This document shows, piece after piece, positions 35,457-42,962 of a DNA stretch of 64,000 nucleotides. The stretch lies in contig JAFZVC010000065.1 in assembly GCA_017618015.1 (NCBI GenBank), positions 1-64,000 on the forward strand, read 5' to 3'. The stretch comes from Spirochaetaceae bacterium (GTDB taxonomy: Bacteria; Spirochaetota; Spirochaetia; Treponematales; Treponemataceae). The notes beneath the pieces are model-generated. The model searched no databases and was not told where the DNA came from. It saw nothing but the letters and a program-made list of their open reading frames with translations. Each line of letters starts with the position of its first letter. Position 1 is the first letter of the stretch. The position numbers were made by a program, and so were the translations under genes.

Positions 35457-35972
35457 ATGTCAGATTTCAAAGCAATCAAAGCCGAAGATATTTCGGAAAA
35501 CCTCATAAAGATGATCGGCTCCGACTGGATGCTAATCACAGCGGGCAACCGCGAAAAGTTCAACACGATGACGGCAAGCTGGGGGTTCGCAGGATTCATG
35601 TGGAACCGCCCGTCCGCTATATGCTTCGTAAGACCGGAGCGTTTCACATACGGCTTTATGGAACGCGCGGACGACTACACGCTCTCGTTCTTCAGCGAGG
35701 ACTACAGAGACGCGCTCAAACTGTGCGGCTCAAAATCAGGAAAAAACACCGACAAGCCGAAAGAAGCAGGACTCACGCCTAAATTCCTGCCGAACGGCAC
35801 CGTCTCGTTCGAGGAAGCTTCTCTCATCCTTGAATGCCGCAAAGTTTATGCCGACAACCTAAAACCGGAAAATTTCTTCGCGCAGCACATCATCGACAAC
35901 GTGTACAACAACGACGGCTACCACCGCATGTACATCGGCGAGATAACACAAGTTCTGCAAAAAATATCCTAA
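35457..35972 (+). CDS. Flavin reductase family protein (FMN-binding split barrel)
   Basis: The 171-residue protein has the FMN split-barrel signature: DWMLITAGNREKFNTMTASWGFAGFMW, then RPERFTYGFMERADDYTLSFF. Members reduce free flavin or act as small FMN proteins (HpaC/FlaRed-like). The GGAGA site favours ATG 35457 over 35436. The C-terminus (YHRMYIGEITQVL) is family-typical. The electron acceptor is unknown. Confidence 0.88.
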   Translation: MSDFKAIKAEDISENLIKMIGSDWMLITAGNREKFNTMTASWGFAGFMWNRPSAICFVRPERFTYGFMERADDYTLSFFSEDYRDALKLCGSKSGKNTDKPKEAGLTPKFLPNGTVSFEEASLILECRKVYADNLKPENFFAQHIIDNVYNNDGYHRMYIGEITQVLQKIS

Positions 35973-36042
35973 ATAACATTGTAACATAGCCGTAACTCCT
36001 GGACACTCTTAATTCCTTTTCGTATAAAGAAATATTTTCTGT

Positions 36043-36073
36043 TTGACAAAATGCGAATGGGGGGGGGTATGAT
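36043..36073 (+). promoter_or_regulatory. Poly-G promoter, probably phase-variable
   Basis: Perfect TTGACA (36043-36048) and TATGAT (36068-36073) are separated by 19 bp, of which the last nine are G (36059-36067). Slippage in the tract would change the spacer around the 17-bp optimum. The 36108 lipoprotein ATG and its CAGGAG site lie about 35 bp downstream. Confidence 0.7.
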
Positions 36074-36107
36074 TCAGTTAGTAATTTTTCACCCACAGGA
36101 GTCAAAC

Positions 36108-36725
36108 ATGAAAAAAATCTTCATTATTTCAATTCTATTTGTCACATCATTTTTGTTTTTCACAGGATGCGGCCATACAACAGGTGCGACGAACGTAACT
36201 GGCTCGGCAGACACTACGCCACTTTTTGACGAAAGTGAAGCACCAATCACAATAGATTCACTCGCCTTGTCTGATTTATCCGACGGCACTTGGGAGTACA
36301 AGTTTGTTTATGTTTATACATACAGCACACCTCATGGAGAAACAATTTATTTACCCGGTGGTGGCACTGTAGGCTGTAACGTCAACTCATGGGCATGGTT
36401 TCATTCCCTTACATTCACAAAATCCGGCAGCACCATAACCGTTACATCCGGAACAAAAACAAACGTATATACCATGGATGACGCGAACAAAGCCATTGTA
36501 AACACTTATGCGGCAAATCAAGGGGAATCATTAACTTGGGATGGTAATACTCTCACTATTACTAGAAGCACCAGTAGTGATTATATGATAACCTCAATGT
36601 TCGAAGATTCTGAACAGGATTATTACATAACAAAAAAGAACACCGCTGGAACACGGTTTATTGTAAAGCCTAATTATTCTCCCTCCAGCGGACAAAACAT
36701 CCAATACCTGAAGAAACTCGACTAG
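36108..36725 (+). CDS. Hypothetical lipoprotein under a poly-G promoter
   Basis: The 205-residue protein has a signal sequence with lipobox FFTGC and a mature part rich in Thr, Ser and Tyr (SLALSDLSDGTWEYKF, ITVTSGTKTNVYTMDDANK). The pattern fits a lipocalin- or beta-barrel-like surface lipoprotein, but no family is recognised. CAGGAG at 36096 sets the start. It stands alone between the flavin reductase gene and its own terminator. The promoter suggests on-off or graded expression, as for variable surface antigens. Confidence 0.8.
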   Translation: MKKIFIISILFVTSFLFFTGCGHTTGATNVTGSADTTPLFDESEAPITIDSLALSDLSDGTWEYKFVYVYTYSTPHGETIYLPGGGTVGCNVNSWAWFHSLTFTKSGSTITVTSGTKTNVYTMDDANKAIVNTYAANQGESLTWDGNTLTITRSTSSDYMITSMFEDSEQDYYITKKNTAGTRFIVKPNYSPSSGQNIQYLKKLD

Positions 36726-36748
36726 TTTTCACAATCTTATCTTACACA

Positions 36749-36779
36749 GGAGCCCGTACACACGCGGCTCCTTTTTTTT
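36749..36779 (+). terminator. Terminator of the 36108 lipoprotein
   Basis: GGAGCC-N11-GGCTCC followed by eight T residues. The next 196 bp up to galT are GC-rich (CGCCGCCCCGCAACGCCCC) and hold no gene that I can support. Confidence 0.85.
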
Positions 36780-36975
36780 CGGCGGTCGCACTTCATCCAT
36801 CCACCAAAACGCCGCCCCGCAACGCCCCTGCTGCACCATCTCGCATCTTGCCTGCTTTCAGCCGTCGCTGCCTATCCCTATGTTCCAAAACGGAAAAATC
36901 CGCTATTATAGCTACGATATTAACGCTTGCGGGAACGGCACAATCCTGCGGGCTTTTATCAGGGGAAAAACGAAA

Positions 36976-38484
36976 ATGACAATCTACGAGAACATTATGC
37001 GGCTTACGTCCTACGCGCTGACGTGCGCTCTTATAAAGGAAGAGGACGTAATCTACACGCAGAACAAACTGCTGGAACTGTTCGCGCTTGACGGCTTTGA
37101 AACGCCTGTCGCACCGGAACTTCCAGCCGTCAAAACAGAAGATTTGGAGAGTATCTTACAGGAGATGCTCGATTATGCCGCCGAAAAAAAGCTTTTCGAC
37201 GATCAGGGCATCGTAAGCCGCGACCTTTTCGACACAAAGATAATGGGGCTTCTCGTGCCGCCGCCTTCAGTCGCGATCTCGACATTCAAAAAGCTCTACG
37301 CCGAATCCGCAGAAAAAGCGACCGACTGGTTCTACAAGTTCAGCCGCGACACCGACTACATCCGCCGCTACCGCATCGTAAAAGACGTTAAGTGGCAGAC
37401 ATCCACGGAATACGGCGACCTCGATATAACGATAAACCTTTCCAAGCCGGAAAAAGACCCCAAAGCGATTGCGGCGGCTCGCAACGCCAAGCAGGGCGGT
37501 TACCCCGCGTGCCTATTGTGCAAAGAAAACGAAGGCTATGCAGGACGCATGAACCATGCCGCCCGCCAGAACCACCGCATCATCCCGATAACGCTGAACG
37601 GCGAAAAGTGGTATTTCCAGTATTCGCCTTACGTATACTACAACGAGCACTGCATCATCCTGAGCGCCGAGCATGTTCCAATGAAAATCGACAGGAACAC
37701 GTTCGTAAGGCTCCTCGACTTTGTGACGCAGTTTCCGCACTACACGCTTGGTAGCAACGCCGACATCCCGATTGTAGGCGGCTCAATCCTTACGCACAAC
37801 CACTTTCAGGGCGGGCGGTACGTCTTCCCTATGGCAAAAGCGCCAGTTGAAACGAAGTTCTCGCTCCCCGGCTTCAAGAACGTAGAGGCTGGCATCGTAA
37901 AATGGCCGATGTCGCTTATCCGCATTGACAGCGAGGACAAAAACGCGCTCATTGAAGCCGCGTCGCACATCCTCGACAAATGGAGAGCCTACACCGACAA
38001 GGATGCCTTCGTTTTCGCAGAGACAGACGGTGAACCGCACAACACGATTACGCCGATTGCTCGCCGCCGTGGAGACATGTACGAGCTTGACCTTGTTCTG
38101 CGCAACAACATCACGACAGAAGAGCATCCGCTCGGCGTTTACCATCCGCATGCGAACCTGCACCACATCAAGAAAGAGAACATCGGTCTTATCGAGGTTA
38201 TGGGTCTTGCCGTGCTGCCAAGCCGCCTTAAAAACGAGCTTTCACTTTTGAAAGACGCGATGCTCGCCGGAAAAGACATCCGCAAGGACGAACTGCTTTC
38301 AAAGCATGCGGACTGGGCTGACGAAATCCGCAAGACACACCCCGATTTCAGCGCAGCCAACGCGGACGCTATCCTCAAAGAAGAGACTGGCATTGTTTTC
38401 AGCCACGTCCTTGAGGACGCAGGCGTTTACAAGCGCACCGCCGAAGGAAAAGCGGCGTTCATGCGGTTCATCGCCACTCTGTAG
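36976..38484 (+). CDS. galT: Galactose-1-phosphate uridylyltransferase, class II
   Basis: The 502-residue enzyme exchanges UMP between UDP-glucose and galactose-1-phosphate in the Leloir pathway. Class II features are the length, the N-terminal ALTCALIKEEDVIYTQNKLL and the blocks GYPACLLCKENEGYAGRMNHAARQNHRII, YYNEHCIILSAEHVPMKI, LGSNADIPIVGGSILTHNHFQGG (catalytic H.H region) and YHPHANLHHIKKENIGLIEVMGLAVLP. ATG 36976 follows AGGGGA. galK and galE are not in the window. Confidence 0.95.
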   Translation: MTIYENIMRLTSYALTCALIKEEDVIYTQNKLLELFALDGFETPVAPELPAVKTEDLESILQEMLDYAAEKKLFDDQGIVSRDLFDTKIMGLLVPPPSVAISTFKKLYAESAEKATDWFYKFSRDTDYIRRYRIVKDVKWQTSTEYGDLDITINLSKPEKDPKAIAAARNAKQGGYPACLLCKENEGYAGRMNHAARQNHRIIPITLNGEKWYFQYSPYVYYNEHCIILSAEHVPMKIDRNTFVRLLDFVTQFPHYTLGSNADIPIVGGSILTHNHFQGGRYVFPMAKAPVETKFSLPGFKNVEAGIVKWPMSLIRIDSEDKNALIEAASHILDKWRAYTDKDAFVFAETDGEPHNTITPIARRRGDMYELDLVLRNNITTEEHPLGVYHPHANLHHIKKENIGLIEVMGLAVLPSRLKNELSLLKDAMLAGKDIRKDELLSKHADWADEIRKTHPDFSAANADAILKEETGIVFSHVLEDAGVYKRTAEGKAAFMRFIATL

Positions 38485-38515
38485 GCGGAACTGCATATAA
38501 ACGCAACAAACACCT

Positions 38516-38616
38516 TTTAACAGTGCTCTCGCTGACATTCTGCAAGTACCACGCGGTTCAGCACTTCGTGCTTCAAGCGTGACTTGCAGAAGACTTGTCA
38601 GCTACGCACTGTTAAA
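38516..38616. repeat. Long structured palindrome A (101 bp)
   Basis: Nested arms: TTTAACAGTGC/GCACTGTTAAA, GCTGACA/TGTCAGC, TTCTGCAAGT/ACTTGCAGAA, CACGC/GCGTG, closed by GGTTCAGCACTTCGTGCTTC. The tip and the TACGCAC near the 3' end are shared with element B at 45529-45611. Confidence 0.75.
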
Positions 38617-38636
38617 GACAATATAAGCTGCACATC

Positions 38637-38665
38637 GCAACGCCTACTGAGTTGCTCTTTTTTTT
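38637..38665 (+). terminator. galT terminator
   Basis: GCAAC-N9-GTTGC, then TC and eight T residues, 150 bp after the stop and just behind palindrome A. It runs directly into the C8 tract. Confidence 0.6.
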
Positions 38666-38667
38666 CA

Positions 38668-38675
38668 CCCCCCCC
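38668..38675. repeat. C8 homopolymer next to a -10-like box
   Basis: Eight C residues directly followed by TATAAC (38676-38681); TTGCTC stands 18 bp before that box. Any plus-strand transcript from here would be antisense to the PemK gene. Confidence 0.5.
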
Positions 38676-38699
38676 TATAACACAACACTCAATTCCGAT

Positions 38700-39038
38700 T
38701 CAGTTTCCTAAACTCCAGAACACTTCTTGGTAAACTTCATTCAACGAATTCTTTGACATGCGGGAGTTTCTTTCTAGTAAAGCCTGTTTATCTACAGTTG
38801 TTATTTGCGTGCATAAGGCTACTGAGTCTTTCAGCAATTTAGTTTCAGATTTATCAAGAAAAACATTGCCTTTGTAATCTGCCAACCTACAATTTGTTGT
38901 AATAGGAATTACAATTGTAGTGTTAATCTCACTGTTATTTAGCTCATCATTTTGAACAATAATTCCTGGTCTTACAAAAGCAGGTGCGCTTCCACGCGGT
39001 TCCTGGAAATCTATCCACCAGATTTCACCATTCATCAT
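38700..39038 (-). CDS. PemK/MazF-type endoribonuclease toxin
   Basis: The 112-residue protein has the MazF fold motifs: GEIWWIDFQEPRGSAPAFVRPGIIVQND, in which the Arg-Pro pair belongs to the active site, and a later TTIVIPITTN strand. MazF enzymes cut mRNA at short motifs. Its start overlaps the 3' end of the XRE gene by 14 bp, so the toxin is translated after its likely antitoxin. The length is normal. Confidence 0.9.
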   Translation of the reverse strand: MMNGEIWWIDFQEPRGSAPAFVRPGIIVQNDELNNSEINTTIVIPITTNCRLADYKGNVFLDKSETKLLKDSVALCTQITTVDKQALLERNSRMSKNSLNEVYQEVFWSLGN

Positions 39039-39582
39039 TTTTCAAAATCTCCCTTATGTTTGCAAGGCTTGCATTTCGCATTGCTTTTGATTCATTTGAA
39101 TTCAGATATCTGTTATAGTCTGCATCTGGTATTTTTTTTATCTTCTTTGTTTTTATGTCTGCTTTGTCTGATGCAAAAGTTTGTTTTTCGATTATTGAAG
39201 CCAGTCGAGACATTAATGATATTTGTTCAGTTAATTGCAACAAAGGGATGAGTTTAATTAATTCCCCCAAAAGATTGTTTGCGTTGTGATTATTTGCTGT
39301 TTCTCCATAAGGTATAGCTGGTTCGGAAACACACAAATCAGATGAATCGCTCGTCTCACAATCATAATGTGTAGAATCATCCGTAGAAATATTTAGATTT
39401 TGGAAAAAAACATCTGCCGACACATTGTATAATTCACACAGCTTTTTGATGTTTTTCAGAGAAGGTTCCGCGACGCCAGTTTCGTACTTGCTATACATCT
39501 GCCTTGAAACATCAAGATAAGATGCAACTGCACTTTGAGAATAATTGTTTTTATTCCGCAATGAGCGAAGAATTTCTTTCAT
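39025..39582 (-). CDS. XRE-type antitoxin/regulator paired with PemK
   Basis: The 185-residue protein has an N-terminal Cro/CI helix-turn-helix (about 1-62: NNYSQSAVASYLDVSRQMYSKYETGVAEPSL) followed by a polar linker and a C-terminal region ending in NRYLNSNESKAMRNASLANIREILKND, which probably wraps the toxin. XRE-MazF pairs are known, although MazE/AbrB-type partners are more common. The ATG lies 6 nt after a -10 box flanked by inverted repeats, in line with autoregulation and a leaderless mRNA. Confidence 0.85.
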   Translation of the reverse strand: MKEILRSLRNKNNYSQSAVASYLDVSRQMYSKYETGVAEPSLKNIKKLCELYNVSADVFFQNLNISTDDSTHYDCETSDSSDLCVSEPAIPYGETANNHNANNLLGELIKLIPLLQLTEQISLMSRLASIIEKQTFASDKADIKTKKIKKIPDADYNRYLNSNESKAMRNASLANIREILKNDEW

Positions 39583-39587
39583 AAATT

Positions 39588-39633
39588 AAGTGTAAACTGT
39601 TAGATGCTTAAAGTCAACTTAATATTTACACTT
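39588..39633 (-). promoter_or_regulatory. Autoregulatory promoter/operator of the XRE-PemK pair
   Basis: On the minus strand TTGACT (39617-39612), 17 bp, TACACT (39594-39589), then 6 nt to the ATG. AAGTGTAAA (39588-39596) and TTTACACTT (39625-39633) form 9-bp inverted arms that cover the -10 box and the region upstream of -35. Confidence 0.65.
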
Positions 39634-39754
39634 TATGTAAATTTTCAATTGCAATAATAGAGCCCGACAAAAAGATTGCACACTCGCTAATTTGTGTTTA
39701 TCATTGAAGTTGTGCCGCCTCCCGCGCCGGGTGCATTATCGATGGAGTTACAAA

Positions 39755-40400
39755 ATGAAAAAAGCATTTGTAGTATTAACTTGATTATTTACAATTTCTT
39801 TTATTTTTTCCCAGGAATCAAAATATCGAATCGATGGAAAATCATATAACAAACAGATATATGATGAAAACAACAATCAGATTACTAATTTCAAAAACTG
39901 GGAGCGAATCGATGGATTATATGTTTCACCCGACGATACAAAAATGCTCGTCTGGCATCGTCCGGATAAAGCAAGAGCGTATCTGATCACATTATACGAT
40001 TTGCAGACAAATTCAATTATTGCTGAATGCGAGCCTGGTATGGCGTGCTTCGGAGTCAGATGGACAGAAAACTATCTTATTTATATTTGGGCGACAACAG
40101 GCGGTGGAACCAGATTCGAATACCGCAACTATAATAATCTGGCTGTAGAAAAAACTGTAACCGCATACTTCCCGTTTGAAGATGAAGAATTTCAAATCCT
40201 TCTAGAGCTTGAAATATAAACAACCAGTTATTCCATTAAATACGCCAACAAACACTCCCGAAAAGTTACTTATTTACACAAAATCAGGAAAAACTATTAT
40301 TGTGCACACCGATTATTTGTCGTTATCATTTAATATACAGTCGATTCATAAAGTTTACACTGATACTTATTTAATTTGCGCTACAGAACTTTTTGGCTGA
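39755..40400 (+). pseudogene. Decayed secreted-protein gene with TGA in the signal peptide
   Basis: ATG 39755 with a TGGAG site opens MKKAFVVLT, then TGA at 39782-39784, then LFTISFIFSQESKYRIDGK and an intact frame to 40219. The text across the stop is a perfect signal peptide, so this is one gene with a nonsense change. Near 40209 another frame continues with protein-like sequence (YKQPVIPLNTPTNTPEKLLIY) to 40400, so a second, frameshifting lesion is possible. The encoded protein has a repeat-like WERIDGLYVSPDDTKMLVW block resembling WD/TolB-type propeller blades. Family not identified. Confidence 0.6.
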
Positions 40401-40450
40401 AAGGGAGAATAATCGGCGACCGGATACAAATCCGGAGACAAGGAGTCAAA

Positions 40451-41272
40451 ATGAAATCTAACAGTAAATTGATATTAGGACTTGCTGCTGTCCTTATCTT
40501 ATTCTGTTCCTGCGCATCAAATACAATTGATGCATCTGTTCTTGAAAGCGACGTATTTGAAGTCAACCAGATTTCCTACACAGCCATGTCACTTTATGAC
40601 GCAATGGAGATGAAGTCCTACAACATCGAAGACGTTTATGCGAATCTTCCGTTCGATGCTATGAAAGAATCGTTCTTCAATAAATATGGATATGAACTGA
40701 GCTTCGATTTATACGATGAGAATGACTACGCGAACTTCGTTGAAGATTCAATCTCTTGGGATAATCAGAATGTTAAATATTTCAGCAACAAAAAAACGAC
40801 TGACTCAAATCAGACTGTATGGGTAGTATTCAACATCGATAACATTTACGGTTATCTTCACTGGAGCTTCGATATAACGCTTCCGAACGGAAAAACTCTT
40901 GGTTACAGGGCAGAGTCAAAGAAGTGGAGCATGGAGCATGAATTCGTTGATAAAGACGCAGCGGCTCAGCTCGCATACAAGACGACAAACATCATGTTCG
41001 AAAGAGTCAACGGTATAAATGCTTATGCATACATGGAAGACAACAGGACAGAAGACGGTTTCTACGTACCTGCTGATCAGGAAGTGACAATCATGTTCAC
41101 AATCATCGACAGCGGAAATCCTTTTGTTGCTGGCGGAGTTTGGGAGCATCAGGTAAAGACATTCACCTTTGAAAAAGGCAAAAAATATAAGTTCTCTTAC
41201 GAAATCGACCGCGGTCATTTCCTTCAGTCCGACTGGACTGTTGATTTATTTGCAGAAGAAGTAAAGAATTAA
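40451..41272 (+). CDS. Hypothetical lipoprotein, 273 aa
   Basis: The protein begins MKSNSKLILGLAAVLILF with lipobox LFCSCA. The mature part is beta-rich (VVFNIDNIYGYLHWSFDITLP, EHQVKTFTFEKGKKYKFSYEI) and ends with a short acidic tail. No family is recognised. AGGAG at 40441 sets the start. It lies in the accessory patch between the decayed gene and the GNAT gene. Confidence 0.78.
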   Translation: MKSNSKLILGLAAVLILFCSCASNTIDASVLESDVFEVNQISYTAMSLYDAMEMKSYNIEDVYANLPFDAMKESFFNKYGYELSFDLYDENDYANFVEDSISWDNQNVKYFSNKKTTDSNQTVWVVFNIDNIYGYLHWSFDITLPNGKTLGYRAESKKWSMEHEFVDKDAAAQLAYKTTNIMFERVNGINAYAYMEDNRTEDGFYVPADQEVTIMFTIIDSGNPFVAGGVWEHQVKTFTFEKGKKYKFSYEIDRGHFLQSDWTVDLFAEEVKN

Positions 41273-41320
41273 TTAAAAACACAAAACCGGCATACCGCTT
41301 TCAAAACTGTTCGCCTTTGT

Positions 41321-41368
41321 CACAAAAGCTGCATATAATTCTCCTACAACACTATTGCAGCTTTTGTG
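41321..41368. repeat. Inverted repeat upstream of the GNAT gene
   Basis: Perfect 13-bp arms CACAAAAGCTGCA / TGCAGCTTTTGTG enclose 22 bp that begin with TATAAT. There is no T tract, so it is not a standard terminator; an operator or RNA hairpin is more likely. Confidence 0.6.
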
Positions 41369-41434
41369 GCAATTTCGCACGACAAGAGCTTGTTCATACT
41401 GGCGTTTTCAGGGCAAACGTGAAATAATGAAAAA

Positions 41435-41860
41435 ATGGATCCGATTTTTAGATTAGCCACAATAAATGATCTCGCACAATTATCAGTGCTTAACAAGCAA
41501 TTACGCGAAGACGAAAAAATCGACAACGAAATGTCTGATGAAGAAATCACTAAACGAATGGAATCATTCATAACCGGACAAGTCTATAAAGTTCATGTTC
41601 TGGAAAACCAAGAAAAAGAGATAATCGGCTATTGTGTCCTGGACATAACGCGCGAGCCAAAATACATGCGTCAATTGTTCGTGAAAAGCCTATACAGAAA
41701 CAACGGATACGGAAAACTTCTGCTGAAAAAAGTGATGGAAGAATACCGGTTAAAAGAAATCGACCTTGAAGTAATGCTGTGGAATGAAAGCGCGATCCGA
41801 TTTTATGAGCACGTCGGATTCAAACGCAGATACATCGGAATGCGGCTTTCTACCGTTTAA
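41435..41860 (+). CDS. GNAT family N-acetyltransferase
   Basis: The 141-residue protein has the GNAT fold: an N-terminal FRLATINDLAQLSVLNKQL, the acetyl-CoA loop YRNNGYGKLLLKKVMEE (R/Q-x-x-G-x-G/A) and the late NESAIRFYEHVGFKRRYIGM. The substrate is unknown. There is no ribosome site; AATAAT ends 6 nt before the ATG, as in other leaderless candidates here, but the -35 is poor. The stop lies 11 bp inside the end of the convergent tsaD gene. Confidence 0.88.
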   Translation: MDPIFRLATINDLAQLSVLNKQLREDEKIDNEMSDEEITKRMESFITGQVYKVHVLENQEKEIIGYCVLDITREPKYMRQLFVKSLYRNNGYGKLLLKKVMEEYRLKEIDLEVMLWNESAIRFYEHVGFKRRYIGMRLSTV

Positions 41861-42899
41861 GACCGCGCTTGAACTCAACGATTCGGGCGCACGCCGTCGT
41901 TGTCCACGGACTTCTGTCGCCGCGCTTCAAGAAGTGGTACCCTACTCCGGCAATCATAGCACCGTTGTCGGTACAGAGCTTAAGCGGCGGGAAGATACAG
42001 CGGATGTCGCTTCTTTCGGCAAGCATTGAGCGGAGCCTTGAGTTTGCGGCGACCCCGCCGCCTGCTACAACCGTTTTTATTCCGGTGTCATCGACAGCCT
42101 TGAAAAGTTTCCGAAGCAGAATCTTTACAGCCGTTTCCTGGAACGCCGCGCAAATATTTTCGTTAGTTTTCTCATAGCCGTCGCACCAGAACTGGTCGAG
42201 CTGGTTGATAACGGCTGTTTTAAGTCCGGAATAAGACACATCGTAGCGGTGCTCATCCGTGTCGCCTTTGTTAAGCACAGGCATCGGGAACTTTGCGGCG
42301 GCGGGGTCGCCGTTCTTAGCGAGATTGTCAATCTTCACGCCCCCCGGATATCCGAGTCCGTAGAACTTCGCAACCTTGTCGAAAGCCTCGCCTACCGCGT
42401 CGTCAATCGTCGTGCCCATAACCTCGATATCGTCGAAATTGTTGACCTTGCAGATGATACTGTGACCGCCTGAGACGAGAAGCCCCAGATACGGATACTC
42501 AACGCCAGCCATGATGTCGTCCGCGCCAGGAAGCACAAGGTTTGACGCATACAAGTGACCGAGCATGTGGTTCACAGCGATAAACGGCTTGTTCAGCGAC
42601 CACGCGAGCGTCTTGCCGAACGTAAGTCCCATAAGAAGCGCGCCCATAAGACCGGGGCGGTTCGTCGCGGCGACAGCGTCAACGTCGTTCATCGTAAGAT
42701 GAGCTTCGTCGAGTGCCTGACGCACGACAGGAAGAATCCATTCGGCGTGCTTGCGGCTCGCGATTTCCGGCACAACGCCGTTATAAACCTGATGAAAAGG
42801 TATCTGCGTTGCTATAACGTTGCTAAGTATGTATTTGCCGTCCTCAACGATGGCGGCGGCTGTTTCGTCACAAGAAGATTCAATTCCAAGTACTTTCAT
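41850..42899 (-). CDS. tsaD: tRNA threonylcarbamoyladenosine transferase TsaD
   Basis: The 349-residue protein is the catalytic subunit that places threonylcarbamoyl on A37 of ANN-decoding tRNAs, working with TsaB and TsaE. Motifs are GIESSCDETAAAIV at the start, VNHMLGHLYA with the metal-binding histidines, LVSGGHS, TIDDAVGEAFDKVAKFYGLGYPGG and VAGGGVAANSRLR. AAGGGA sets the start. The length is normal. Confidence 0.97.
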   Translation of the reverse strand: MKVLGIESSCDETAAAIVEDGKYILSNVIATQIPFHQVYNGVVPEIASRKHAEWILPVVRQALDEAHLTMNDVDAVAATNRPGLMGALLMGLTFGKTLAWSLNKPFIAVNHMLGHLYASNLVLPGADDIMAGVEYPYLGLLVSGGHSIICKVNNFDDIEVMGTTIDDAVGEAFDKVAKFYGLGYPGGVKIDNLAKNGDPAAAKFPMPVLNKGDTDEHRYDVSYSGLKTAVINQLDQFWCDGYEKTNENICAAFQETAVKILLRKLFKAVDDTGIKTVVAGGGVAANSRLRSMLAERSDIRCIFPPLKLCTDNGAMIAGVGYHFLKRGDRSPWTTTACARIVEFKRGLKR

Positions 42900-42962
42900 T
42901 TCGTTCCCTTAAACTGATATTCGCATCGGTCGGCCTGCGCTACCCCGCAAGCTACCGTTTCT

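Noticed and set aside
38516-38616. Firm call of an integron attC site
   Set aside because: The fold and GTTAAAG end are suggestive, but element B lacks a matching core, no integrase is visible and no regular cassette spacing exists.
39782-39784. TGA read as selenocysteine
   Set aside because: The codon lies in a signal peptide, which would be removed, and no SECIS-like hairpin was seen right after it. A nonsense mutation is simpler.
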